A DNA stretch of 32,233 nt from Dickeya dianthicola NCPPB 453 (GCF_000365305.1 NZ_CM001841.1:730384-762616), one strand, 5' to 3'. Shown: positions 1 through 10,143, counted from the first letter of the stretch. Translations and numbers: made by a program. The notes: generated by a model from the letters alone, not told the origin.

Positions 1-592
1 GTCTGTGCCCGGTGAATGGGGAGGCCGCTGGTATATCGTCGTAGCAACGGCGGGCATACTCGTACACTGTGTTTAATCCTGACAAATAATTCTGGATAGT
101 CTGCGTGGATTTCTTTGGCTTGAGCGCTCGAATAAATCCCGTTACTTCGGTGCGACCGATACCCATTAGTTCTGTATCTGCAACGTTTAGATACTTGAGA
201 AACAAACGAGAGGCTAGGGCGTGTTTGCTTATTGTGCTGGGGCTTCGAGATTGTTTGTATTCAGCAAGGTACTCATTCGTAACGGCCCGCAGCATGATCC
301 TTTGGCCTGAAAGCGCCTGTGATAATTCTCCTAGTTTTTGAATGGCGTGGATAGCGCGATTTAATAATACGGCTCCGGTATCAATTGCGTGCTTTTCCTT
401 TACGTGGTTCCACTCAACAACTAAGCGGTCTCGGACTACTCTCGCTTTCAGAACGTCTCGCTGTCCGGTGCTTTTCTTGAATAGCTTTCGACCCTGGGTT
501 AAGTGGCGCATGTGCCTAGGGACTGATATTTGAAATATCCAAAGGCCTGTTGCATGTTTGTACAAGTACTGGTTCTTGTTGATGCTACCCAT
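1..592 (-). CDS. Tyrosine (phage-type) integrase, N-terminal part; runs off the window
   Basis: The reading frame is open from an ATG at 592 to the window edge, giving about 197 residues. The start MGSINKNQYLYKHATGLWIF and the later QGRKLFKKSTGQRD look like the N-terminal arm-binding region of tRNA-targeting integrases. The stretch around residues 120-190 (RAVTNEYLAEYKQ, SPSTISKHALASRLFLKYL, KKSTQTIQNYLSGLNTVYEY) fits the helical core-binding domain. The catalytic R-H-R-Y domain would lie left of position 1, so activity cannot be judged. A GGGG stretch 8-9 bases upstream supports the 592 start; the internal ATG at 511 would remove the N-terminal arm. The gene starts about 80 bases from the tRNA-derived attachment sequence and reads away from it, the usual arrangement in integrative islands. 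Family assignment is firm; target assignment rests on that adjacent site. Confidence 0.85.
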   Translation of the reverse strand, partial: MGSINKNQYLYKHATGLWIFQISVPRHMRHLTQGRKLFKKSTGQRDVLKARVVRDRLVVEWNHVKEKHAIDTGAVLLNRAIHAIQKLGELSQALSGQRIMLRAVTNEYLAEYKQSRSPSTISKHALASRLFLKYLNVADTELMGIGRTEVTGFIRALKPKKSTQTIQNYLSGLNTVYEYARRCYDDIPAASPFTGHR

Positions 593-673
593 AGCGCTAC
601 CCCGTGTGGTGATGTATATTCACCGCACCAGCAATGGGTTTCGGCACTTTCGGCTACACAAGAAAGTACTTTT

Positions 674-697
674 GTTCGATTCCCTTCGCCCGCTCCA
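674..697 (+). repeat. Attachment site: 3' end of tRNA-Gly(CCC) (glyU) without its 5' part
   Basis: These 24 bases contain the T-loop GTTCGATTCC, the 3' acceptor strand CGCCCGC and the encoded TCCA end. As remembered, they equal the last 24 bases of enterobacterial glyU. The bases before 674 cannot form the remaining T-stem or any other tRNA arm, so this is a duplicated 3' end and not a tRNA gene. Such direct repeats are left when an element integrates into a tRNA 3' end. The orientation predicts an intact tRNA-Gly to the left, outside the window, with the element between. Confidence 0.8.
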
Positions 698-848
698 AAA
701 AGTTCCTCTTGGTATTTCATCTACATCTGTAAAAGTTCGTGGTTTAAAGCCTGTCTTTTTGTCCCATCATTTCTCGAAACAATCCCGGTGTTCGCCTGCT
801 CGTTGTTCAGGAATGAGGGAAATATCAGGCGTATGCATCATGGTTTTA

Positions 849-902
849 AAAATAAACTAGTCACCCAAAATAAACTAGTCACCCAAAAAGAAACTAGCTC
901 CC
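849..902. repeat. 18-bp tandem repeat, three copies (array A)
   Basis: Two identical units (AAATAAACTAGTCACCCA-type, 18-bp period, 849-866 and 867-884) are followed by a diverged third (885-902). The array lies between the attachment site and the hxlR-type gene. No spacer structure suggests CRISPR. Confidence 0.75.
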
Positions 903-914
903 TAAAAGAAACGA

Positions 915-945
915 TATGCGCTATGGTAAATAGGTATAGCGCATA
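915..945. promoter_or_regulatory. Perfect 10-bp inverted repeat upstream of the HxlR-type gene, probable operator
   Basis: TATGCGCTAT (915-924) and ATAGCGCATA (936-945) are exact inverted copies separated by 11 bases, ending 31 bases before the start codon. HxlR-type winged-helix dimers bind inverted repeats of this size, often near their own gene. Autoregulation is inferred from position only. Confidence 0.5.
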
Positions 946-976
946 AAATGTTAACCGATACAACAGAGGTCACGGG

Positions 977-1354
977 ATGCCTGAATTCAATGTCTACAGC
1001 AAAACCTGTCCGGCGCGTGTGGTGCTGGATCGTTTGTCCAATAAGTGGTCGCTGCTGATTCTGGATCGTCTGGCGTGCGAGCCGGTTCGATTTAATCAAC
1101 TGAGGCGTGACATTGAAGGCGTGTCGCAGAAAGTGCTGTCGCAAACGCTCAAGCACCTGGAGCGCGATGGCATGATCCGTCGGCAAGTGTTTGCTACCGT
1201 GCCGGTGACGGTGGAATATTCGATAACTCCCCTCGGTAACACATTGGTCAAAACCATACATGAACTGACCCACTGGGCAGAAAGCAATATCGATGAGGTT
1301 ATGCTCGCCCAGCAACGCTACGATGAGCTTAATTCAGCTTCCTCGGCGGCATAA
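977..1354 (+). CDS. HxlR-family winged-helix transcriptional regulator
   Basis: The 125-residue protein has the family hallmarks: a conserved cysteine near the N-terminus (C11, in SKTCPARVVLDRL), a recognition-helix region (RFNQLRRDIEGVSQKVLSQT) and a wing ending in VEYSITPLG. HxlR proteins are dimeric DNA-binding regulators. Many respond to reactive aldehydes, quinones or oxidants through that cysteine, but the ligand here is unknown. GAGGT seven bases upstream supports the ATG at 977. HxlR genes often face a divergent target gene; here the left side is occupied by the attachment site and an integrase, so the original partner may be displaced or absent. The stop codon lies inside the first unit of an 18-bp repeat array. 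The gene is probably host chromosome lying between two acquired segments. Confidence 0.9.
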   Translation: MPEFNVYSKTCPARVVLDRLSNKWSLLILDRLACEPVRFNQLRRDIEGVSQKVLSQTLKHLERDGMIRRQVFATVPVTVEYSITPLGNTLVKTIHELTHWAESNIDEVMLAQQRYDELNSASSAA

Positions 1355-1440
1355 AACCATATTCACGCATAAAACCATATTCACGCTGAAAACCATAGTC
1401 ACGTTGAAAACCATAGTCACGCTGAAAACCATAATCACGC
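1351..1440. repeat. 18-bp tandem repeat, five copies (array B)
   Basis: Five contiguous 18-base units share the core AAAACCATANTCACG (1351-1368, 1369-1386, 1387-1404, 1405-1422, 1423-1440). The first unit supplies the stop codon of the HxlR-type gene. The array ends only about 15 bases before the silS reading frame ends on the opposite strand. Confidence 0.85.
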
Positions 1441-1455
1441 TGTTTTAAGGACGCG

Positions 1456-2919
1456 CTATCGGGAACAGACAATCACAGCGGGCACTGATAATATGAAGCG
1501 TGTCGAATGAACATCCGATTCCACGCGGACTTTTCCGTGATGTGCGGCCACGATTGATTTCACAATAGCAAGACCGATACCGCTGCCTTCTCCTTTTCGT
1601 TGCCTGGACGGATCCACCCGATAAAAGCGGTCAAACAGTCTTGGCAAATGTTCTTCAGGGATAGGTTTCCCCGGATTTTCGACTATGAGGTCAAAATAGC
1701 TTTCCCGTTCTCTGATCGAGACGGTCACCACCTGTCCCTCCGGTGTATAGCGCAGCGCATTGGATAACAGGTTATTGATTGCTCTTCTGAACATCTGTGG
1801 ATCCCCTTCTATCAGGCAGGGTATCCCGTTGAACTTCAGCGTGATGTTGCGTTCTTCCGCCCAGGCTTCGAAGAAATCAAAGACTTTAATAACCTCCGTA
1901 CTCAAATCAAACATGACCCGGTCAGGGATCAACTGATTATTGTCAGCCTGCGCAAGGAAAAGCATATCGCTGACCATCTTTGTCATCCGGTTGTACTCTT
2001 CAAGGCTGGAGTACAGGACATCCTCGAGCTCCTTCTGTGTCCGGTCCTGACTCAGCGCAATTTCAGTTTGCGTCACCAGATTGGTGATAGGGGTTCTGAT
2101 CTCGTGCGCGATATCCGCAGAGAAATTGGCCTGGCGGGTAAAGACATCCTCAATTTTTTCAATCATGTGATTGAACGAGATGACCAACTGTTCCAGCTCA
2201 ATGGGAACGCGTGACGGTTCAAGCCTGGCATCAAGATTTTCAGAGGTGATATTTTTAATGGCATTACTGACGTTGCGCAGCGGGATATGTCCCTGGCGAA
2301 CTGCAATCCGAATAATAAGAATAATGAGCAGGCTGATAACAGTGGCAATGGCAACCAGATTCTTTTTCAGCGCATCGAGGTAGTGAAGATGAAAATTAAT
2401 GGAGAGCCCGATAAGCATGACATAGTTCTGGTTTTTCCCCTGAAATACCGTTACCCCTGAAGAGGCGATTATTCTGTACGTTTCCATTGTCATATCAGGG
2501 GCTGAGAGCATCGGCCGGGCAGGATCCTCCACAGTCCAGAGAAAAACATCCCGCGCGCGACTGTGCTCGCTAAAGTCTGCCGTATTCACGGCCGGGCGTA
2601 ATGCTGCTCCTTGTGCCGAACTGAACAATACCTCTCCCTGGGGATTCAGAAGCAGAACGGCAACGTTGCGGTAACTGGCTATCGATTCATTAATTTTATT
2701 TATCTTTTTCTCATCAGTCTCTGCCGGAGATTGCAATAAACGCTGCATCGTGGTGCTAATTTGTTGCAGATCGCTGACATCCTGCTCGGCAAAATGATTT
2801 TCAACGGAATGCAGCATAAACCAGGTAAAGGCAATAAAAGCCAGTATCGTGGACAGGCTGATAAAAAAAGTCAGCCTCAGGGCAAGGGAGAACGGACGTC
2901 TGGCGGGCTGGTTACGCAT
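1456..2919 (-). CDS. silS: Silver/copper sensor histidine kinase SilS (CusS family), altered C-terminus
   Basis: This is an inner-membrane kinase of 487 residues. Membrane segments lie near residues 13-35 and 185-205 around a periplasmic metal-sensing domain. A HAMP region, the H-box [11 protein letters not shown] with phosphoacceptor H272, the N-box [10 protein letters not shown] (about 382-391) and the G-box [10 protein letters not shown] follow. It should autophosphorylate when periplasmic Ag+ or Cu+ rises and pass phosphate to SilR. The sequence is very close to plasmid-type SilS as I recall it. After FILSVP the usual tail of about a dozen residues is replaced by AVIVCSR, so the 3' end was cut near position 1479 and reads into foreign DNA; the kinase core is complete. 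The silE gene normally found beyond silS is absent. The start overlaps the end of silR by 8 bases, indicating co-transcription. Confidence 0.93.
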   Translation of the reverse strand: MRNQPARRPFSLALRLTFFISLSTILAFIAFTWFMLHSVENHFAEQDVSDLQQISTTMQRLLQSPAETDEKKINKINESIASYRNVAVLLLNPQGEVLFSSAQGAALRPAVNTADFSEHSRARDVFLWTVEDPARPMLSAPDMTMETYRIIASSGVTVFQGKNQNYVMLIGLSINFHLHYLDALKKNLVAIATVISLLIILIIRIAVRQGHIPLRNVSNAIKNITSENLDARLEPSRVPIELEQLVISFNHMIEKIEDVFTRQANFSADIAHEIRTPITNLVTQTEIALSQDRTQKELEDVLYSSLEEYNRMTKMVSDMLFLAQADNNQLIPDRVMFDLSTEVIKVFDFFEAWAEERNITLKFNGIPCLIEGDPQMFRRAINNLLSNALRYTPEGQVVTVSIRERESYFDLIVENPGKPIPEEHLPRLFDRFYRVDPSRQRKGEGSGIGLAIVKSIVAAHHGKVRVESDVHSTRFILSVPAVIVCSR

Positions 2920-3592
2920 CCGGGATCTCCAGCATGTAGCCTACACCGCGGACCGTCTGGATCAGTTTCGGCTCGTAATCATTGTCTATTTTAGCCCGAA
3001 GCCGCTTCACCGCGACGTCAATCGCGTTAGTGTCGCTATCAAAATTCATGTCCCAGACCTGGGATGCTATCAGCGAGCGGGGCAACACTTCTCCCTGATG
3101 ACGAATGAAAAACTCCAGTAAGCTGAACTCTTTACTGGTTAACAGAATACGGTTTCCCGCTCTGTTAACCTTTCTCGATACAAGATCAAGCGTCAGATCG
3201 GCAACCTTAAACTGGCTTTCAGATATCACAGTACTGCCACGACGCAGGAGGGTTCTGACACGAGCCAGAAGTTCGGCGAATGCAAAGGGTTTAACCAGAT
3301 AATCATCTGCACCAAGCTCAAGCCCCTTGACCCGATGCTCGATAGTACCGAGGGCAGAGAGTAATAAGACCGGCATCCCCTTACCCGCTGTACGAAGCAT
3401 ACGTATAATATCCCAGCCATTCACATCCGGGAGCATGATATCCAGAATCAGCAAATCATATTCTGCCGTCATGGCGAGATGATATCCGGTCAGACCGTTG
3501 TCGGCGTGATCAACCACGAACCCGGCCTCGGTAAGCCCCTTGCTGAGGTACTCACCTGTTTTGATTTCATCTTCAACGATCAGTATTTTCAT
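2912..3592 (-). CDS. silR: Silver/copper response regulator SilR (CusR family)
   Basis: The 226-residue OmpR/PhoB-type regulator has a receiver domain with acidic pocket E7-D8, phosphoacceptor D51 ([10 protein letters not shown]) and K101 ([11 protein letters not shown]). A C-terminal winged helix spans about residues 125-223 ([21 protein letters not shown]). It should be phosphorylated by SilS and activate silCFBA and its own operon. It is transcribed divergently from silC across a 189-base region that carries a perfect CusR-type box. The four-base-offset overlap with silS (8 bases) shows a silRS operon. Length and motifs are complete. Confidence 0.95.
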   Translation of the reverse strand: MKILIVEDEIKTGEYLSKGLTEAGFVVDHADNGLTGYHLAMTAEYDLLILDIMLPDVNGWDIIRMLRTAGKGMPVLLLSALGTIEHRVKGLELGADDYLVKPFAFAELLARVRTLLRRGSTVISESQFKVADLTLDLVSRKVNRAGNRILLTSKEFSLLEFFIRHQGEVLPRSLIASQVWDMNFDSDTNAIDVAVKRLRAKIDNDYEPKLIQTVRGVGYMLEIPDA

Positions 3593-3661
3593 CTTATCCC
3601 CTATCAGCCTTCCCCTGCCATTCTAGTGAGCGTAAGTCCGTTATCAACGGCTTAAATTAAA

Positions 3662-3679
3662 AATGACAACATTGTCATT
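3662..3679. promoter_or_regulatory. CusR/SilR-type operator between silR and silC
   Basis: AATGACAACATTGTCATT is a palindrome apart from its CA centre: AATGACAA and TTGTCATT arms. It matches the box known for E. coli CusR (AAAATGACAANNTTGTCATTTT). Placed between the divergent silRS and silCFBA units, it can serve both. Confidence 0.88.
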
Positions 3680-3781
3680 ATCCTGTCACCCGTCAAACAG
3701 AGTGCTTTCGTTAAAGTAGCCTTATCATTATTCCGGATATTATTTGAACCATTTACCAGGGCTGCCTGGACGAGAAACGAC

Positions 3782-5167
3782 ATGTTCAAATTAAAACTAC
3801 TTAGCATCAGCACGATATTCATTCTGGCAGGTTGCGTCTCGCTGGCATCTGAGTATCAGCGCCCGGCAGCACCGGTACCACAGCAGTTTTCCCTTTCCCG
3901 CAACAGCCTGACGCCAGCGGTGAATGGCTATCAGGACTCCGGATGGCGTAACTTTTTTGTCGATCCGCAGGTTACCCGTTTGATAACTGAGGCACTGAAT
4001 AATAACCGTGATTTGAGAATGGCCGCCCTGAAGGTTGAAGAGGCCCGGGCTCAGTTCAACGTGACGAATGCGGATCGTTATCCCCAACTGAATGCATCGT
4101 CAGATATCACTTACAGCGGTGGTCTGAAAAGTGACAAGCCGACAACCCGGCAGTACGAAGCTGGATTGGATCTCAGCTATGAGCTCGATTTTTTCGGCAA
4201 ACTCAGGAATATGAGCGAGTCTGACAGACAGAACTATTTTGCCAGCGAAGAAGCCCGTCGTGCCGTACACATTCTGCTGGTCTCCAACGTGTCACAGAGT
4301 TATTTCAGCCAGCAACTGGCTTACGAACAACGCCGCATCGCGCGGGAAACGCTGAAAAATTATGAACAGTCTTATGCTTTCGTTGAGCAACAACTGGTGA
4401 CCGGCAGTACGAATGTTCTGGCGCTTGAACAGGCCAGAGGACAAATCGAAAGTACCCGCGCAGAGATAGCCAAAAGAGACGGTGATCTGGCACAGGCAAA
4501 TAATGCCCTGCAGCTTGTTCTGGGAACGTATCGTGCGCTTCCGTCAGAAAAAGGGATGAAAGATAATGATATCAAGCCAGTAAAACTGCCACCGAATCTT
4601 TCGTCTCAAATTCTGCTGCAGCGCCCTGATATTATGGAGGCGGAATATCAACTGAAAGCGGCTGATGCCAATATTGGCGCTGCACGTGCTGCCTTTTTCC
4701 CGTCTATTAGCCTGACCAGTGGTCTTTCAGCAAACAGTACGGAGTTGTCCAGCCTTTTCACGTCTGCTGGCGGCATGTGGAATTTTATTCCTAAAATTGA
4801 AATCCCCATATTTAATGCCGGCAGGAACAAAGCCAATCTGAAACTGGCTGAGATTCGTCAGCAACAGTCGGTGGTTAATTACGAACAAAAAATTCAGTCA
4901 GCATTTAAGAACGTTGCCGACACGCTCGCGTTGCGAGATAGCATCAGCCAGCAACTTGCCTCTCAGCAGCGTTATCTTGACTCGCTACAGATAACCCTCC
5001 AGCGAGCCAGAGGATTATATTCCAGCGGTGCCGTTAGTTACATTGAAGTGCTTGATGCGGAACGCTCACTGTTCACTACGCAGCAAGCCATTCTCGACCT
5101 TATTTATTCCCGACAGGTTAATGAAATTAATCTGTTCACCGCACTGGGTGGTGGTTGGGTAGAGTAA
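3782..5167 (+). CDS. silC: Outer-membrane channel lipoprotein SilC (CusC/TolC family)
   Basis: The 461-residue protein begins with a lipoprotein signal peptide; the lipobox is LAGC (residues 15-18, lipidated C18). The body contains the two repeated outer-membrane-efflux domains typical of NodT-type factors, with SELDFFGK-like motif SYELDFFGKL, the ILLQRPDIMEAEYQL signature and the GALGGGW-type end TALGGGWVE. A trimer forms the outer-membrane duct of the SilCBA pump. The ATG at 3782 is preceded by GGACGAG. It is the first gene of silCFBA, downstream of the CusR-type operator. Full length compared with SilC (about 461 residues). Confidence 0.95.
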   Translation: MFKLKLLSISTIFILAGCVSLASEYQRPAAPVPQQFSLSRNSLTPAVNGYQDSGWRNFFVDPQVTRLITEALNNNRDLRMAALKVEEARAQFNVTNADRYPQLNASSDITYSGGLKSDKPTTRQYEAGLDLSYELDFFGKLRNMSESDRQNYFASEEARRAVHILLVSNVSQSYFSQQLAYEQRRIARETLKNYEQSYAFVEQQLVTGSTNVLALEQARGQIESTRAEIAKRDGDLAQANNALQLVLGTYRALPSEKGMKDNDIKPVKLPPNLSSQILLQRPDIMEAEYQLKAADANIGAARAAFFPSISLTSGLSANSTELSSLFTSAGGMWNFIPKIEIPIFNAGRNKANLKLAEIRQQQSVVNYEQKIQSAFKNVADTLALRDSISQQLASQQRYLDSLQITLQRARGLYSSGAVSYIEVLDAERSLFTTQQAILDLIYSRQVNEINLFTALGGGWVE

Positions 5168-5195
5168 ATTTATTTAATTAACAGGAAATTAAAAA

Positions 5196-5549
5196 ATGCG
5201 TAATTCACTTAAAGCGATTTTATTGGGTGCTCTCTCCGTGATCTTCTCTGCTGGTCTCCATGCTGAAGAACATCAACACGGTGAAATGAATATGGCTGGT
5301 GATGCTTCGTCACAGCAAATTATCAAAGGAACCGGTATTGTAAAAGACATTGATTTTAACAGTAAAAAAATCACCATTTCCCATGAAGCTATCCCTGCGA
5401 TCGGCTGGCCTGCAATGACCATGCGTTTCACCTTTATTAATGCTGACGAAACTATTACTGCCCTGAAAACCGGCAGCCATGTTGATTTTTCTTTTATTCA
5501 GCAAGGAAATATCTCTTTGCTCAAAAGCATTAAAGATACGCAGTCCTGA
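5196..5549 (+). CDS. silF: Periplasmic Ag+/Cu+ chaperone SilF (CusF family)
   Basis: The 117-residue protein has an N-terminal signal peptide, probably cleaved after LHA (residue 23), and a small OB-fold. The metal site of CusF, one His, two Met and a capping Trp, is present: H63 in ISHEAIPAIG, W71, M74 and M76 in GWPAMTMRF. A His/Met-rich leader (EEHQHGEMNM) may add metal binding. CusF delivers Ag+ or Cu+ to the CusB/CusA parts of the pump. It lies 28 bases after silC and before silB, as in other sil/cus operons. Confidence 0.94.
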   Translation: MRNSLKAILLGALSVIFSAGLHAEEHQHGEMNMAGDASSQQIIKGTGIVKDIDFNSKKITISHEAIPAIGWPAMTMRFTFINADETITALKTGSHVDFSFIQQGNISLLKSIKDTQS

Positions 5550-5662
5550 TTACCGTCTGGAGTGAATGCATCCTGTGTGTCTGAATATTCATAAAGTCAT
5601 CTCTGTGAATTAATCATCAGGTGCGTATGCCAGGGTTTTTATTTTTTTTAGCGGGAAATTGT

Positions 5663-6952
5663 ATGGCTTCTTTAAAGATAAAATATGCTGCAATGATTAT
5701 CAGCAGCCTCATCGCAGGAGGGCTGATATCTGTTACTGCTTATCATTATGTAAACGCATCTGAAAAAGCAGTGAAAACCGAAAAAACAGAAAAGACGGCA
5801 TCGGAGCGAAAGGTTCTTTTCTGGTATGACCCAATGAAACCAGATACCAAATTTGATAAACCCGGTAAATCACCCTTTATGGATATGGATCTGATTCCAA
5901 AATATGCTGATGAAAACGACGGGAAAAGCAGTGACGGTATTCGTATTGATCCGACGCAGGTCCAGAACCTTGGATTAAAAACGCAAAAAGTCACACGCGG
6001 AACGCTGAATTATTCTCAGACGATCCCGGCCAACGTTAGTTATAACGAATATCAGTTTGTCATTGTGCAGGCGCGTTCTGACGGCTTCGTTGAAAAAGTG
6101 TATCCCCTGACGATTGGGGATCATGTGAAAAAAGGTACCCCGCTTATCGATATCACCATTCCGGAATGGGTGGAGGCACAAAGTGAGTTTCTCCTGTTAT
6201 CCGGTACCGGCGGGACGTCCACGCAAATTAAAGGGGTACTGGAACGGCTTCGCCTGGCAGGCATGCCGGAAGAGGATATCCAGAGGCTGCGTTCAACCCG
6301 GAGTATCCAGACCCGCTTTACCATTAAGGCACCTATAGATGGCGTCATTACTGGGTTTGACTTGCGTAGCGGAATGAATATTTCGAAAGATAAAGTGGTG
6401 GCGCAGATACAGGGGATGGACCCGGTCTGGATCAGTGCGGCAGTCCCTGAATCCATCGCATATCTGCTGAAAGATACGTCGCAGTTTGAAATTTCGGTAC
6501 CGGCTTATCCGGATAAAACGTTCCATGTCGAAAAATGGAACATTCTTCCCAGCGTTGATCAAACCACCCGCACGCTGCAGGTCCGTCTTCAGGTCACTAA
6601 CAAGGATGAGCTCCTTAAGCCGGGCATGAATGCCTATCTGAAACTGAATACGCAAAGCCAGGAAATGCTGCTGATTCCGAGCCAGGCCGTCATTGATACC
6701 GGTAAAGAACAGCGGGTGATTACTGTCGATGATGCAGGCCGGTTTGTTCCGAAAATGATTAAAGTTCTGCATGAATCACAGCAACAGTCTGGTATCGGCA
6801 CTGGCCTTATTGAAGGAGATACCGTGGTGGTCAGTGGTCTGTTCCTGATTGACTCCGAAGCCAATATTACCGGTGCATTGGAGCGTATGCGCCATCCTGA
6901 AACGATGCCGAATATGCCTGACCAGCCTGCAAACGCACATTCCGGTCATTGA
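5663..6952 (+). CDS. silB: Periplasmic adaptor SilB (CusB family) of the silver/copper pump
   Basis: With the ATG at 5663 the protein has 429 residues, as SilB normally does; GCGGGA just upstream is the ribosome site. An earlier in-frame GTG at 5621 would add 14 residues in front of the natural N-terminus MASLKIKY and is less likely. A membrane anchor or signal segment spans about residues 8-28. Next is a heavy-metal-binding segment with [10 protein letters not shown] and PFMDMDL, then the lipoyl/hairpin and beta-barrel domains ([31 protein letters not shown]). The C-terminus is His/Met-rich. It bridges SilA and SilC and accepts metal from SilF. silA starts 10 bases after its stop. Confidence 0.94.
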   Translation: MASLKIKYAAMIISSLIAGGLISVTAYHYVNASEKAVKTEKTEKTASERKVLFWYDPMKPDTKFDKPGKSPFMDMDLIPKYADENDGKSSDGIRIDPTQVQNLGLKTQKVTRGTLNYSQTIPANVSYNEYQFVIVQARSDGFVEKVYPLTIGDHVKKGTPLIDITIPEWVEAQSEFLLLSGTGGTSTQIKGVLERLRLAGMPEEDIQRLRSTRSIQTRFTIKAPIDGVITGFDLRSGMNISKDKVVAQIQGMDPVWISAAVPESIAYLLKDTSQFEISVPAYPDKTFHVEKWNILPSVDQTTRTLQVRLQVTNKDELLKPGMNAYLKLNTQSQEMLLIPSQAVIDTGKEQRVITVDDAGRFVPKMIKVLHESQQQSGIGTGLIEGDTVVVSGLFLIDSEANITGALERMRHPETMPNMPDQPANAHSGH

Positions 6953-6962
6953 GGAGACGACG

Positions 6963-9900
6963 ATGATTGAATGGATTATCCGGCGGTCAGTCGCTAACCG
7001 TTTCCTGGTCATGATGGGAGTCCTGTTTCTCAGCATCTGGGGAACCTGGACTATCATCAACACCCCGGTGGATGCGCTGCCCGATCTGTCTGATGTGCAG
7101 GTGATTATTAAAACCAGCTATCCGGGCCAGGCCCCGCAGATTGTTGAAAACCAGGTCACGTATCCGCTCACCACTACCATGCTGTCGGTACCGGGCGCAA
7201 AGACCGTGCGCGGTTTTTCCCAGTTCGGTGATTCCTATGTGTATGTCATTTTTGAAGACGGAACCGATCTGTACTGGGCCCGCTCCCGCGTGCTGGAATA
7301 CCTTAATCAGGTACAAGGGAAACTGCCTGCTGGCGTGAGCTCTGAAATTGGCCCTGATGCCACTGGGGTGGGCTGGATATTTGAATATGCCCTGGTCGAT
7401 CACAGCGGAAAACATGATCTTTCGGAACTGCGTTCCCTGCAGGACTGGTTCCTGAAATTTGAACTGAAAACCATCCCGAACGTCGCGGAAGTTGCGTCGG
7501 TTGGCGGCGTGGTGAAGCAGTATCAGATCCAGGTGAATCCGGTAAAACTGGCCCAGTATGGTATTAGTCTGCCTGATGTTAAACAGGCGCTTGAATCTTC
7601 CAATCAGGAAGCCGGTGGTTCATCCGTTGAAATCGCGGAAGCCGAGTATATGGTTCGCGCCAGCGGTTATCTCCAGACCATCGAAGATTTCAATAACATC
7701 GTCCTGAAAACCGGGGAAAACGGCGTACCCATTTATCTGCGTGAGGTTGCCCGCGTACAGACGGGTCCGGAAATGCGACGCGGTATCGCAGAGCTTAACG
7801 GACAGGGTGAAGTTGCCGGTGGGGTTGTGATCCTGAGATCGGGCAAAAATGCGCGGGAAGTTATCACGGCCGTAAAAGATAAACTGGAGACGCTGAAGGC
7901 CAGCTTGCCTGAAGGTGTAGAGGTTGTGACCACCTACGATCGCAGCCAGTTAATCGATCGCGCCATTGATAATCTGCGGCATAAACTCCTTGAAGAATTT
8001 ATTGTTGTTGCCATCGTCTGTGCGCTGTTCCTCTGGCATGTGCGCTCTGCGCTGGTGGCGATTATTTCTCTGCCACTTGGCCTGTGTATCGCCTTTATCG
8101 TCATGCACTTCCAGGGACTGAACGCCAATATTATGTCGCTGGGAGGGATAGCTATTGCCGTCGGGGCGATGGTGGATGCCGCCATTGTCATGATTGAAAA
8201 TGCGCATAAACGGCTGGAAGAGTGGGATCATCAGCATCCGGGTGAGCAGATTGACAACGCCAGCCGCTGGAAGGTCATTACCGACGCATCCGTTGAAGTT
8301 GGCCCTGCGCTGTTCATCAGTCTGCTGATCATCACCTTATCGTTCATTCCTATTTTTACCCTGGAAGGACAGGAAGGGCGTCTGTTTGGGCCGCTGGCCT
8401 TTACGAAAACCTATTCTATGGCAGGTGCGGCCGCGCTGGCGATCATCGTCATTCCTATCCTGATGGGATTCTGGATCAGAGGAAAAATACCAGCGGAGAC
8501 CAGCAACCCTCTGAACCGGCTGCTGATTAAAGCCTATCATCCGTTATTGCTCCGGGTGCTCCACTGGCCGAAGACAACCCTGCTGGTTGCTGCTTTATCC
8601 ATCTTTACGGTTATCTGGCCACTGAGTCAGGTTGGCGGGGAGTTTCTGCCGAAGATCAATGAAGGTGACCTACTGTATATGCCATCAACATTGCCTGGGG
8701 TGTCTCCGGGGGAGGCTGCTGCGCTCTTACAAACAACTGACAAATTAATCAAAACCGTTCCGGAAGTAGCCTCTGTTTTTGGCAAAACAGGCAAAGCGCA
8801 GACTGCAACGGATTCAGCGCCACTTGAGATGGTGGAAACCACCATTCAACTGAAACCACAAGATCAGTGGCGCTCCGGGATGACGCTCGACAAAATTATT
8901 GAAGAGCTCGATGCGACGGTTCGCTTACCCGGTCTGGCTAACCTCTGGGTACCGCCAATTCGTAACCGTATTGATATGCTCTCTACCGGGATCAAAAGCC
9001 CGATAGGTATCAAGGTGTCAGGGACCGTTCTGTCGGATATCGATGCGACAGCACAAAGTATCGAAGCGGTAGCCAAAACCGTGCCGGGTGTGGTTTCTGC
9101 TCTGGCTGAACGTCTGGAGGGGGGGCGCTATATTGATGTGGATATCAACCGTGAAAAAGCGTCCCGCTATGGTATGACAGTGGGCGATGTCCAGTTGTTC
9201 GTCACCTCAGCCATCGGCGGCGCAATGGTCGGCGAAACGGTTGAAGGCGTGGCCCGGTATCCTATTAATATCCGCTATCCGCAGGATTACCGAAACAGCC
9301 CAAATGCGTTGAAACAGATGCCAATCCTGACGCCGATGAAGCAACAAATCACGCTGGGTGATGTCGCTGATGTTCAAGTGGTTTCCGGGCCAACCATGCT
9401 GAAAACTGAAAATGCCCGGCCGGCCAGTTGGATTTACATTGATGCCCGTGGCAGGGACATGGTGTCGGTGGTAAACGATCTTAAGACGGTTATAAGCCAG
9501 AAAGTTAAATTGAAACCGGGTACCAGTGTGTCATTCTCCGGACAGTTTGAATTACTGGAGCATGCCAATAAAAAACTGAAACTGATGGTACCGATGACCG
9601 TGATGATCATTTTCATTCTGTTGTACCTGGCGTTCCGTCGAGTTGATGAAGCCTTACTTATTCTGATGAGTCTGCCGTTCGCACTGGTTGGTGGGATATG
9701 GTTCCTGTACTGGCAGGGCTTCCATATGTCTGTGGCGACCGGAACCGGATTTATCGCGCTGGCCGGGGTGGCGGCAGAGTTTGGCGTGGTCATGCTGATG
9801 TATCTGCGTCATGCCATTGACGCGCACCCGGAGTTATCCCGCCGGGAGACGTTCACGCCGAAAGGTCTTGATGAAGCTCTCTATCATGGCGCTGTGTTGC

Positions 9901-10109
9901 GTGTCCGGCCAAAAGCCATGACCGTGGCGGTGATTATTGCGGGTCTGCTGCCCATTCTCTGGGGAACCGGCGCAGGCTCAGAAGTCATGAGCCGGATTGC
10001 GGCGCCTATGATTGGTGGGATGATCACGGCTCCGCTGCTCTCCCTGTTCATTATTCCTGCGGCCTATAAATTAATCTGGCTGCGCAGACATAAAACAAAC
10101 GTGTCATAA
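6963..10109 (+). CDS. silA: RND-type Ag+/Cu+ efflux transporter SilA (CusA family)
   Basis: The 1048-residue inner-membrane proton antiporter is the engine of the SilCBA pump. I choose the ATG at 6963 ([14 protein letters not shown]), preceded by GAGGAG; the open frame extends upstream to 6849 but overlaps silB. Heavy-metal RND features are complete: [21 protein letters not shown] and RIDMLSTG carry the three methionines that in CusA (M573, M623, M672) bind Cu+/Ag+, and the membrane segments include [21 protein letters not shown] strong terminator follows 5 bases after the stop, so silA ends this transcript before the broken silG. Confidence 0.96.
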   Translation: MIEWIIRRSVANRFLVMMGVLFLSIWGTWTIINTPVDALPDLSDVQVIIKTSYPGQAPQIVENQVTYPLTTTMLSVPGAKTVRGFSQFGDSYVYVIFEDGTDLYWARSRVLEYLNQVQGKLPAGVSSEIGPDATGVGWIFEYALVDHSGKHDLSELRSLQDWFLKFELKTIPNVAEVASVGGVVKQYQIQVNPVKLAQYGISLPDVKQALESSNQEAGGSSVEIAEAEYMVRASGYLQTIEDFNNIVLKTGENGVPIYLREVARVQTGPEMRRGIAELNGQGEVAGGVVILRSGKNAREVITAVKDKLETLKASLPEGVEVVTTYDRSQLIDRAIDNLRHKLLEEFIVVAIVCALFLWHVRSALVAIISLPLGLCIAFIVMHFQGLNANIMSLGGIAIAVGAMVDAAIVMIENAHKRLEEWDHQHPGEQIDNASRWKVITDASVEVGPALFISLLIITLSFIPIFTLEGQEGRLFGPLAFTKTYSMAGAAALAIIVIPILMGFWIRGKIPAETSNPLNRLLIKAYHPLLLRVLHWPKTTLLVAALSIFTVIWPLSQVGGEFLPKINEGDLLYMPSTLPGVSPGEAAALLQTTDKLIKTVPEVASVFGKTGKAQTATDSAPLEMVETTIQLKPQDQWRSGMTLDKIIEELDATVRLPGLANLWVPPIRNRIDMLSTGIKSPIGIKVSGTVLSDIDATAQSIEAVAKTVPGVVSALAERLEGGRYIDVDINREKASRYGMTVGDVQLFVTSAIGGAMVGETVEGVARYPINIRYPQDYRNSPNALKQMPILTPMKQQITLGDVADVQVVSGPTMLKTENARPASWIYIDARGRDMVSVVNDLKTVISQKVKLKPGTSVSFSGQFELLEHANKKLKLMVPMTVMIIFILLYLAFRRVDEALLILMSLPFALVGGIWFLYWQGFHMSVATGTGFIALAGVAAEFGVVMLMYLRHAIDAHPELSRRETFTPKGLDEALYHGAVLRVRPKAMTVAVIIAGLLPILWGTGAGSEVMSRIAAPMIGGMITAPLLSLFIIPAAYKLIWLRRHKTNVS

Positions 10110-10114
10110 CACTG

Positions 10115-10143
10115 AAAGGACACCCTCAAAGGGTGTCCTTTTG
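10115..10143 (+). terminator. Rho-independent terminator after silA
   Basis: An 11-bp stem (AAAGGACACCC, 10115-10125, with GGGTGTCCTTT, 10131-10141) encloses the loop TCAAA and ends in a run of T. It lies 5 bases after the silA stop. Confidence 0.9.

Noticed and set aside
674-697. A functional tRNA-Gly gene
   Set aside because: Only the 3' 24 bases are present; no anticodon arm, D arm or 5' acceptor strand precede them.
530-946. Plus-strand ORF of 138 codons across the attachment site
   Set aside because: It crosses the integrase gene start, the tRNA fragment and a tandem repeat, with no protein-like features.
1351-1440. Possible CRISPR array
   Set aside because: Units are contiguous 18-mers without spacers and there are no cas genes.
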